A stretch of 64,000 nt of DNA from Phaeotremella fagi (Eukaryota > Basidiomycota > Tremellomycetes > Tremellales > Phaeotremellaceae), in the NCBI GenBank assembly GCA_001599715.1, contig BCHU01000002.1, positions 496,001 through 560,000 on the forward strand. Direction: 5' to 3'. Both the position numbers and the translations under genes were made by a program. Of this stretch, positions 56,686-64,000 are shown one piece after another (position 1 is the stretch's first letter; each line of letters starts with the position of its first letter). The notes under the pieces are model-generated. The model searched no databases. It was not told where the DNA came from and saw only the letters and a list, made by a program, of their open reading frames with translations.

Positions 56686-57975
56686 ATGCCAACAAACAGT
56701 ACAATGGCAGAACTTTCAGCTTTAAACACATCCCAAGAGCTCCCTGAGCAATCCAAGCAACCAAGTTCAAACGATTCCACTGAAACCTTCACGTCACCAA
56801 CATCAACCTCACCGAATCTCACGATGGAAGGAGTTTCGGGTTACGCCAATCAATATCGGCAACACCATCTCCTCTCTAGGGATCCATCAATGGTCGCTCA
56901 ACATGGTTCAGCTCCATCTACACCATTGTTCAAAACTTTTCTTCAAGGTGGTGATTATTTCCCCTTCCCCAAAGGTGGTAAAGACGATTGGGAGTCGGCA
57001 AAGAGAGACGAGACTAGAGTTTTGAGAACTACCATCAAGGAGGAGAGCAGTTCTCCCAAGGCAACTGATCACACCAAGGTTATCGCTATCGATTTCGATG
57101 ATGTTATCTGTCTTCGGAATCGCGCTTTGTGTGAAGCTCACAACGCTACTTATGGAACCGATCTCACTTTGTAAGTCACGCCTTCGATTTTGACTGACAT
57201 TCAAGGGAGGATAGTCAGATGTACGACTTGTTCCGAAACAAAGGATGGGGTAGTCCAGCAGGTATGTCTTTGCCATAACCTATACTGATCTATAGACGTC
57301 GCTCGAAAGATGCAAGAATTGCATCAAATTCTACTTCCAAACGCCAAACCAGTACCGGGAGTCATCAGCGCCCTCCAAACTCTTCATGCCATGGGTCATC
57401 CGTTGCATATCGTCACTTCTCGTCCAGAATCCGAAAGACAAGATGTAATGGAATGGCTTTTCGCTCAAGGTATTTCTGTCGGTTTCGAAGATGAAGATTT
57501 GGTTGTTGCTGTTTGGTTCACTGGTGCGTATAACGATACCAATCCTGTTTTGGGGGCGAAAGACGATACTGCAGAGGGGATTGAGAAGGAGAAACAAGTC
57601 AATGAAAAGTTGCTGTCTGCTTATCAAGCTGTTGGGTTGAAAGGTGGCCAAGCGAAACTCAAGGTAGGTTAATGAAAGATCTACAACTGAAATTAGGTAT
57701 TACGAGCAATCAACGCCTCGTTGTTCATAGACGATCATTACGCTTATCTCGAACCTATCGCTTCTTCAATCCCCTGTATCCTTTTTGGAGAATATCCATG
57801 GAATCAAGGTAAACCCAAATTCACATCTGAGAACGAGAGGATGACCTATGAGGAGAGAACTGAGAAAGGTGTTGTAATTGAATTCGAGGAGATTGGGGAA
57901 GGTGAAGGATTGGTTCGAGCTAAGAATTGGAACGAAGTTGTTGATTGGGTTGTTAAATGGGATAAAGCTCAATAG
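56686..57975 (+). CDS. HAD-superfamily phosphatase (5'(3')-deoxyribonucleotidase-like)
   Basis: Three or four exons; introns near 57172-57214, 57262-57296 and 57664-57696. The first 130 residues are Ser/Thr-rich and disordered. HAD motif I is KVIAIDFDDVICLRNRALC (nucleophile and acid/base Asp residues), the cap follows (YDLFRNKGWGSPADVARKMQELHQIL), motif II is HIVTSRPESE, and motif IV is SLFIDDHYAYLEP. ILFGEYPWNQGKP lies close to the C-terminus. Layout fits the NT5C-like group with a small cap. An in-frame ATG at 56704 is an alternative start. Substrate not predictable. Confidence 0.75.
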
Positions 57976-58253
57976 TGGGATTCTAGCCTCCATTGTACTT
58001 GTAGTAGTTTCTTGGCCGAATTGGCTGACGTCAAATGAAGAATGAAATGTATGAATTCAGGATGTTATTCAGGCAATGCCACGTTTAGTGCCATCATAGT
58101 GGTACCATTGACCTCGCAGTCTCTTGGTTACATTCACATTGCGGTGCAAACGTAGTAAGAGTGTTTTATATCGTGTTAATCATTCTTGTTCATACTTGTA
58201 TTAATATCATTTCAATACATCTTCTATCGAAATAAACTCCATCTACACCAACC

Positions 58254-59266
58254 ATGTTCTCGAAAACCACTTTACTCCTTGGAGCTCTATCAGTCAGCTA
58301 TGCCACAGCGTAAGTCAATCTACAATGAATTTCGCTAACCTACAGTCTCTCAACGTAAGTGAACTAAAGATTCCCAACTAAAATGTAGTGGATGTACGAC
58401 ACAAGTAGCAGCTCTTGCATTAGGTGATCTGGGATCATGTCTCCAACTTACTTCACTTTTACCAGTCCTTAGTGTAAGTAATCGATCTAACCAAACTGAC
58501 ATCCAGGCATCCGGTTCAATCATCACTCCAATTAATACCTACCTTGGTTCACTCTGCGCCTCCTCAACACCAACATGTTCAAACTCAACCCTCACTTCTG
58601 CCCAATCATCAATCACTTCATCTTGTTCATCAGACATTTCAGCCGGTGGAACTGACGCAGCTGAAGTTGAAGGTTTACTAGTTATCTTGACAGATTATCC
58701 TGAAGTTTACGCAGCTGGGTGTTCAAAAAATTCTACGTAGGTCAATGGTATAGAGCTCAACTGAACGCTAGTACCAATGGTTACTGTCTAACAGAGACAC
58801 TCAACACTATCCAAACTTCTGCCGGTCAGAATCTTTCCATCTCATTCCTTACATCCCTCCTTTCCGGTTCATCAGATTCAACAACTACTCTATCTACTGC
58901 CTTGAACACTGGTAATCTCTGTACTGGATGCGTACAAGGGTAAGTTGATTATCCAAACAGAGCTGACATTAGAATCTATTACGAGGCTCTCAAAGCCAAT
59001 TCATCATTAGCAACCAGTTCATTGGGTCAAGCTATAACGTCCAAATGCGGTGCTAGTTTCGGAAGTGAGTAGTCGAATTCAACAAAACTGATGATTCAGC
59101 TACCACCCCATCAACTATCGCTTCTTCCTCCGTATCCGCTGCCTCGTCCGCTGCAGCCACTACATCTAAAGCATCCAGTGCTCAATCCATTGCCAACATC
59201 GGTGGAGTTGCCCTCTCAGCCGCTGGAGTTATGGGTATGATCGTCGGAGGAATGATGGTACTTTAG
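58254..59266 (+). CDS. Secreted, probably GPI-anchored Cys/Ser-rich protein
   Basis: Seven exons (58254-58309, 58346-58354, 58389-58473, 58507-58736, 58772-58939, 58973-59064, 59100-59266) sum to 268 residues. Exon 2 has only nine nt (Leu-Ser plus split codons). Signal peptide MFSKTTLLLGALSVSYATA, then GCTTQVAALALGDLGSCLQLTSLLPVLS, paired Cys residues at CASSTPTC, CSSD, GCSKNST, GYCLT and LCTGCVQG. The end, after a Ser/Ala-rich spacer, is hydrophobic (IANIGGVALSAAGVMGMIVGGMMVL), typical of a GPI signal. The pattern matches a basidiomycete secreted family (DUF7729-like); that name is from memory and tentative. Likely a cell-wall surface protein; function unknown. Confidence 0.72.
58346..58354 (+). 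other. 9-nt microexon of the GPI-type protein gene
   Basis: Flanked by introns 58310-58345 (36 nt, ends CTACAG) and 58355-58388 (34 nt, starts GTAAGT). Skipping would keep frame but remove three residues just after the signal peptide. Including it restores the reading ATA/LST/GCT that the mature protein needs. Confidence 0.6.
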
Positions 59267-59518
59267 ATGCTTAATTGTCAAATAGATGCTGAAATGGACA
59301 ATATTATATCGTGTAGCATGCATCTCGTCAGCGTGTGATCATGGTTAGAGCACTGCTTGACCCCTGGTGTAAATCATCCCTTGTACCCTTGTTCTCCTTG
59401 TTAGCTGCGTCTTAAAGGGGTACGACAAGATGAACCGTTCCTTTGTCTGAGTTTATGGAAAACCAAAATTGATAGGCGCAATTGACTCAATGATAGCCAC
59501 AACCCACCCCCAACCATC

Positions 59519-60499
59519 ATGATAACCAAACGCGAACTCCACTTTGATCCACGTAAGTCAACCTTAGAGTCTCCACTAACGACGACAGTTGAAATCGCTG
59601 CGATAATCAGTGTCGGTCTCGCGGGTGTTGTTCTTCTGGTTTTCCTAATTTCCAAATACCGACATTTCACCACATGGAGCTGGAATCCTTTGAAATCGTG
59701 TACTGGAGATGAGGAACTTGTGGTCGAGAACAACCAACCCGAATTCGTTAGTCGCCTAAAACCCACCACCCAAATCCCCACCACCCCAACCGTTACCGCG
59801 ACAAACCCATCGCCTCCTCGTAATCAATCAAAACTGGTTTCTGAAATCAGAGAACTAAAGAATGGTATCCCCCATAAACCAGTCGGTCAAAATTCAGTGT
59901 TGATAACGTATGCTGAAGGATTGAAGAAACTTGGTCAACCACCTCCATCACCTATTCAAATCGGTAGTGAATATTCTTTTCATCCAGACCCCAATCCAAG
60001 ATATATCTACGAGATTCGAAATCCAGATCCGGAATCTCCAGGTAGTAGCGTACACCAATATGATGAAGTTGTATCACGAAGATATCCATCCCAAGTTCCT
60101 GAAAGTGTGAAAGATGATGATGGGATTCGAAGAGGTGTCAGTCAACTGCAACGAGGGTTGAGTACACGAACAAGAGATACCATCGGTTCTTTACGGTACC
60201 CATTTCACATTCCTGATAGAATAGGTGAAGATGGTAGTAGTTTAATGAGATTCGCTAGTGTTAGAACGGCTAGAACCGTGGATCTGGTTGATTATCCACC
60301 AGCGATGCCGGAGAGTGCGGTCGTTAATAGGAATTTATCCTTTTTCCAGAGAAGAAGTAGATTAGAGAGGGGGGTTAGTACCAAAACGAAACATACGACA
60401 GCTTCTTCTTTCAGGTTACCCAGTTATTATTTTGGTAATAATCAACATGGTTCGGTGTATGTACCTTCTCAGGAGGAAGTCGATAATTTAGTAACTTAG
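59519..60499 (+). CDS. Single-pass membrane protein with disordered cytosolic tail
   Basis: Single exon, 326 residues, ATG 59519. A short N-terminal region, then a membrane helix (VEIAAIISVGLAGVVLLVFLI, about 24-44), followed by a long polar tail, Ser/Pro rich. The tail repeats a short pattern: RRGVSQLQRGLSTRTRDTIGSLRYPFHIPD and RLERGVSTKTKHTTASSFRLPSYY, possible phosphorylation-rich docking motifs. No cleavable signal peptide is clear. I recognise no family; plasma-membrane sensor-like layout (small outside, big inside) is only a guess. Confidence 0.6.
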   Translation: MITKRELHFDPRKSTLESPLTTTVEIAAIISVGLAGVVLLVFLISKYRHFTTWSWNPLKSCTGDEELVVENNQPEFVSRLKPTTQIPTTPTVTATNPSPPRNQSKLVSEIRELKNGIPHKPVGQNSVLITYAEGLKKLGQPPPSPIQIGSEYSFHPDPNPRYIYEIRNPDPESPGSSVHQYDEVVSRRYPSQVPESVKDDDGIRRGVSQLQRGLSTRTRDTIGSLRYPFHIPDRIGEDGSSLMRFASVRTARTVDLVDYPPAMPESAVVNRNLSFFQRRSRLERGVSTKTKHTTASSFRLPSYYFGNNQHGSVYVPSQEEVDNLVT

Positions 60500-60579
60500 G
60501 TGTTTAATGTAAATGCATAGGATTAATCTGTCGATTAGTACAATCCATTGATCAAACCCACATGTACTGATGCTCTCTA

Positions 60580-60995
60580 TCACTCCCTATCCACTACTCG
60601 AATATTGACCAAAGGTTTCTGATCCGTTGGTTCAGGATAAGTATGATCCCACATGAGTCCGCCAACCCCAACGACAGCTATACAAAGTCCAAAGATGATT
60701 CTGACATTCGGTGTAAGAGCTACACATACATTAGTCATCAAGAATTGAGCTTGAGCTTACAAGCGAAAGATCGATACAAAGATTTCGATCTTGGATTCAC
60801 GGGTGATGATGTATTGGGAGATTGGGATACAGTTGCAGCTTCAGTTTGTGCTTTAATCGATCGAAGAATCGGTTGTGGTAATGGTGATTTCGCTTTGAGA
60901 GGTGTTAGAGGTAATGAATTCGCATTGGTTCTGGTCGTTCTAGATGGTCCAGCCTGTGATGTATTCGATGCTAGTGTATAAAGCGTTGCAAACAT
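60580..60995 (-). CDS. Small C-terminal-membrane-helix protein
   Basis: Two exons, 60995-60761 and 60719-60580, separated by a 41-nt intron (GTAAGC...GTGTAG), encode about 124 residues. The N-terminus MFATLYTLASNTSQAGPSRTTRTNANSL is Ser/Thr/Arg rich without acids, mitochondrial-like. After KSLYRSFASLTPNV comes a helix RIIFGLCIAVVGVGGLMWDH and a short tail. The first exon overlaps a plus-strand frame (60643-60981), which has no splice logic or domain and is rejected. The composition (a helix with a conserved-looking WDHTYPEP tail) suggests an inner-membrane assembly protein, but this is inference. Confidence 0.6.
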
Positions 60996-61655
60996 TGTTG
61001 TTAAGCAATTGTAAGTGGATTGAGATATTAGATGCTTATCGAATGCAGGGATCGTAACGAAGGAGAAGGTGGCAGTAACCAAAGTGGCATGATATCCAAA
61101 ATCTCCCTCCATTATCTCCTGATCTTACTTCAAAGTTTTCCATTCCGAGCTCTAAAGTTTGATAGAAGATCTACGAATATTGCAATGTTACGTGAAGTTC
61201 TGGGTAAGGCGAGATCGGTGAATTCAATTATGAAGTCGCGTGCAATCAGGCAAATCCCACCTAGCCAACAATCTTCCTCCGGTAGTCAGGAAAGAGATCA
61301 ATGATGTGAATTGTGCTTGGGAGATTTGAAGTGGGAACAACCTTTGTAAGAATAAGAAATGTTTATCTTTCCTCGTGAAACCCAAGTTGTCTGATTTACT
61401 CGATTCATACGTCAACTGTTTCAAATGTACTGCATATTTTCCCGTTGAGGTCCTGAAGTCAAGCGTTATACAGTGTACCAGTGCATCTCCTTTTTCCTTC
61501 CACAAAAAAGGTGGAATGAGTGTCACAAAAGAGATGGGAAGTCTTTCAGCCTTCCAAGTAAATGAAGACCTGGGTTTTCCTACTTTCACTGATATTCGAC
61601 TCTTGCACTCACTTTCATCATAATCATCAACGCCATCATCACTAGTATATCCCAG
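60996..61655. other. Divergent intergenic region
   Basis: No gene supported. Short frames on both strands (for example 61032-61304) lack recognisable content. Confidence 0.45.
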
Positions 61656-61952
61656 ATGTCGACTCGCAGAGACGCTACAACAACGACTAGCTCAACACTA
61701 AAAAAAAATATCCGAACCGAAAAGGAGTTACTAAAGCTTCATGAAACCAATAAAACAAAATACACAGATACCATCAGTAAAATTCGAAGTCAAATGGGAA
61801 CCTCGCAAGCTTCCACCGTTGATAGTCATTGGCTGCTCGAGCAATGTGAAAGCCGTCTCAAACAGTGTGAAAGGCTTTGTAAAGAGTCCAAAGCACGTTT
61901 GAGAGACTTTCGGAGCGAGTTGGATGGTTCAAAAAATGGGGATAAGGAGTGA
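61656..61952 (+). CDS. Small helical protein 1 of three
   Basis: Single exon, 98 residues, ATG 61656. MSTRRDATTTTSSTLKKN, then a charged amphipathic helix (RTEKELLKLHETNKTKYTDTISKIRSQM), a short turn (GTSQASTV), and a second helix (DSHWLLEQCESRLKQCERLCKESKARLRDFRSEL). Helical-hairpin layout. Unknown function. Followed at even spacing by two comparable genes. Confidence 0.5.
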   Translation: MSTRRDATTTTSSTLKKNIRTEKELLKLHETNKTKYTDTISKIRSQMGTSQASTVDSHWLLEQCESRLKQCERLCKESKARLRDFRSELDGSKNGDKE

Positions 61953-62271
61953 TTGGTTTCGGTGAGGTGTTCTCTTTGTTAGTTGGGCAGTACTGTTCTG
62001 TACATTCATGAATATTTACATATGTTCAACTTTTCTGTTGCAACCCAACTGTCATCATCTTGTTAAACCTTCGTTAGCATCTTTGCCCAATACTGGATTC
62101 AATACTTGAGTCGACAAAGCTGCTGAGTTTACAACCAACCGCCAACGAAACGCCCCCACGAACAATTACACTCACTATGAAAGGAAATTTCAACCTCAGT
62201 TGAGAAAAGGTGTAAATATAAGAGTCAATGCAGCAAGGTCGGGGAAAAAACCTTCTATTCCTGATAACACA
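61953..62271. other. Spacer between small helical genes 1 and 2
   Basis: Promoter/terminator space of about 320 bp; nothing recognised. Confidence 0.45.
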
Positions 62272-62586
62272 ATGTCTTCAACAACCAAATATCAATCTGA
62301 AAGCTACGTTCTCGAATATCTCCAAAAATCCCAAGAAATTTTAGAAATGATGACAACGAACACCGCTAATCTTGAAAACAGATTGAAGGAGATTGAGAGT
62401 AATTTCGAACTCAAAGAATTTTACCTGTGTCTATCTTCTCTTCCTAAGACATTAGCTGAACCCCTTTATGATGCTCATCAATCACTCAAAGAGACTCGAC
62501 AAGATTTGAACGAAGTTAAAGAGTTGGTTAAAGAGTTTCGAGGGGTCTTGGAAGAGATTAATACCGTGATTTCAAAAGGAATATGA
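62272..62586 (+). CDS. Small helical protein 2 of three
   Basis: Single exon, 104 residues from ATG 62272 (MSSTTKYQSESYV); the frame upstream has no ATG. Helix 1 EYLQKSQEILEMMTTNTANLENRLKEI, mid segment FYLCLSSLPKTLAEPLY, helix 2 DAHQSLKETRQDLNEVKELVKEFRGVLEEI. Same hairpin plan as its neighbours, acidic. No secretion or membrane signal. Function unknown. Confidence 0.5.
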   Translation: MSSTTKYQSESYVLEYLQKSQEILEMMTTNTANLENRLKEIESNFELKEFYLCLSSLPKTLAEPLYDAHQSLKETRQDLNEVKELVKEFRGVLEEINTVISKGI

Positions 62587-62902
62587 GATCTTCGGATTTA
62601 GGTACAGGTTGTGCGGTTGGTTTTGTATGTACAGTATCACATAAATTAGAATGCTGGTGGTAATGTACAGTGTTATCCTCTCATAGTATGTCGTATGTCT
62701 TGAAAAGTAGAGCCTTCTTCAATCCGCGATGTCATCCTTGAATTGTTAGAAACAAATTTGAAGAAAGAAAAGAAGTCCAAGTGGAGCTATGTCTTGCAGA
62801 GAAGCTGAATGAAGCCTAGAACAGCATCACGAAGCCAACCCACTCCTTACCCCTTGTAATCCTATAGCAAACACATCTACTCTCGAGATCCTTACAACCA
62901 CA
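62587..62902. other. Spacer between small helical genes 2 and 3
   Basis: About 315 bp; nothing recognised. Confidence 0.45.
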
Positions 62903-63208
62903 ATGTCATCATCAACCCAACCCAAACCTGATGCCTCCCAAATAACCCCTACCTTCCTCTCCTCCTTCAAAACCCTGCTAGATACTGTTGAAGCAGATCT
63001 CAGAACCTTCGAATCTAATCTAACTCAACATAAAAATTGGTATTCAAAACTTTGTTATCCTACAGATGCTGATTTATTATTGTTTGCTTATACATCGCGA
63101 GAAAAGATTGAAGAATCTAAACAACGTAGTATTGAGACTATCCGAAGATTAGAGTGGGAGATTGAGAAGATGAAGGAAAGACGAGATGAACTAGTCAAGT
63201 TGAAATAG
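62903..63208 (+). CDS. Small helical protein 3 of three
   Basis: Single exon, 101 residues, ATG 62903. After MSSSTQPKPDASQITP comes helix 1 (SSFKTLLDTVEADLRTFESNLTQHKNWYSKL), a turn (CYPTDADLLLFAYTS) and helix 2 (EKIEESKQRSIETIRRLEWEIEKMKERRDEL). Charged coiled-coil character. Spacing of start codons from gene 2 is 631 bp and from gene 1 to 2 is 616 bp. Function unknown. Confidence 0.5.
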   Translation: MSSSTQPKPDASQITPTFLSSFKTLLDTVEADLRTFESNLTQHKNWYSKLCYPTDADLLLFAYTSREKIEESKQRSIETIRRLEWEIEKMKERRDELVKLK

Positions 63209-63633
63209 GAGTTGGTCCGACCTCTTCTCAACGTAGACAGTTGTAAGAATATGGGGACAGGGGGACAGGGCTTTATCGTATGTTACTGAAATTGATTTTG
63301 TAGATTTTGTACGATGTAAACAAGTGTTGAACAGATGCTAAGTCATTTGACCTATTATTTTACCTCTATGTCCTATTCGTCTCGGGAAATGCATTAATCA
63401 TCCAGCAAGCGAATTCAAGGTCTACCATCACCTTTCGTGGTCGTTACTGCTATGCATAAGATAAAATCAGAAGAAAAGAAAACATGAAAGAATCCAAGAA
63501 AAGTATGAACCAAGAAAAGAGGAAAGACACTTCGAATTTTAGCGTCAAAATTGAAAGAAAATCGAGACAAGAAGAAACTGCAAGAAAAGACAAGAAGCAG
63601 CACAATGAAACCACCACAATCTATATCCGTTCC
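63209..63633. other. Convergent intergenic region
   Basis: 3' flank of helical gene 3 and of the Ras gene. A-rich stretch 63470-63600 belongs to the Ras 3' untranslated side. No gene. Confidence 0.45.
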
Positions 63634-64000
63634 CTAAAGAACGACACAACCACCACAGCATCCCTTATCAACGTCATCACTGACTTTCTCGTTTGAACGC
63701 CCTCCAACACCACCGGTTGTGGTTTTTGGAACACCTGGAACTTGGGGTGGACCGGATTCCTTGATGTCAGTGCTATTTGAGATCTTGACCTACCTTGTTG
63801 TACCTCCTGATAGCACGAACCACAGCCATGAAAGCTTCGTCAACGTTGACACGTTGCTTAGCAGAAGTTTCGATACATTGAGCGTTGAATTGTTTGGCGA
63901 GATCACGACCCTCTGTTGGGAGTTAGTTGTGATCAAAAGGGAGGGTTGACAACTTGCCATGTGGTCCAACCTGTCTTTCGTATTCTAAATCACATTTATT
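63634..64000 (-). CDS. RAS1: Ras small GTPase, C-terminal part (5' end off window)
   Basis: Signalling GTPase of the plasma membrane. Three exon parts are visible: 64000-63959 region ending at 63958, 63912-63794, 63759-63634. The first holds [11 protein letters not shown] (G4 motif NKxD), the second [40 protein letters not shown] with the G5 motif ETSAK. The last encodes a hypervariable tail ending [15 protein letters not shown] is a CAAX prenylation box and the upstream Cys pair is a likely palmitoylation site. The intron 63957-63913 has a GC donor (GCAAGT) rather than GT. The other is 34 nt. The RAS1 name is by motif; a second Ras paralogue cannot be excluded. Confidence 0.85.

Noticed and set aside
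60643..60981. Plus-strand frame of 112 codons
   Set aside because: Overlaps the spliced minus-strand gene at 60580-60995, which has a membrane helix and good splice sites; the plus frame shows no domain.
1..64000. CRISPR arrays, transposons, rRNA or tRNA genes
   Set aside because: No regularly spaced repeats, terminal repeats, transposase/reverse transcriptase motifs or RNA gene folds were seen on reading.

Overview
The window is nuclear DNA from a basidiomycete yeast, most likely a tremellomycete of the Cryptococcus/Kwoniella type. Evidence: intron-dense genes with very small introns (often 31-57 nt, GT/GC...CTRAY...AG), orthologues of typical fungal genes (AreA/GAT1-type GATA factor, Zn2Cys6 factor, Spc97/GCP2, OCH1-like GT32, Ras with a CAAX box), and secreted families common in basidiomycetes. 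The species call is an inference; no rRNA or tRNA gene was seen. All gene models were built by reading splice sites by eye. Where I added up exon lengths (YFH7-like, both aldo/keto reductases, LKR/SDH, kinesin, HIT protein, two small membrane proteins) the coding length divides by three.

Layout. 1-3.1 kb: ELG1/ATAD5 PCNA unloader (minus, C-terminus cut by the window edge). 3.3-4.2 kb: YFH7-like P-loop kinase. 4.3-9.3 kb: array of five minus-strand, intronless, divergent paralogues of a family I do not recognise, at least one of them broken. 9.8-11 kb: aldo/keto reductase. 11.5-12.7 kb: secreted Cys/Ser-rich protein with Kex2-like sites. 12.9-15.0 kb: disordered Ser-rich protein. 15.6-18.9 kb: bifunctional lysine-ketoglutarate reductase/saccharopine dehydrogenase in 18 exons. 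19.8-25.1 kb: kinesin-4-like motor in 13 exons. 25.8-26.3 kb: small secreted beta-sandwich protein. 26.6-29.6 kb: gamma-tubulin complex GCP2/Spc97. 29.9-31.3 kb: S1/P1 nuclease. 33.7-37.1 kb: Zn2Cys6 regulator. 37.7-41.6 kb: GATA regulator. 43.4-45.4 kb: hydroxyacid-oxoacid transhydrogenase. 45.8-47.2 kb: HIT-domain protein. 49.2-51.0 kb: FucP-like sugar permease. 51.9-53.1 kb: second aldo/keto reductase. 53.5-54.0 kb: small membrane protein. 54.2-56.0 kb: GT32 glycosyltransferase. 56.2-58.0 kb: tiny membrane protein and HAD phosphatase. 58.3-59.3 kb: GPI-type secreted protein. 59.5-61.0 kb: two single-pass membrane proteins. 61.7-63.2 kb: three evenly spaced, intronless, all-helical proteins of about 100 residues. 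63.6-64 kb: 3' end of a Ras gene.

Most genes are conserved housekeeping loci with no operon-like logic. The least explained parts are the five-paralogue array (4.3-9.3 kb), the trio of small helical proteins (61.7-63.2 kb), and a cluster of CGG/CCG palindromes upstream of the sugar permease (48.1-48.9 kb).
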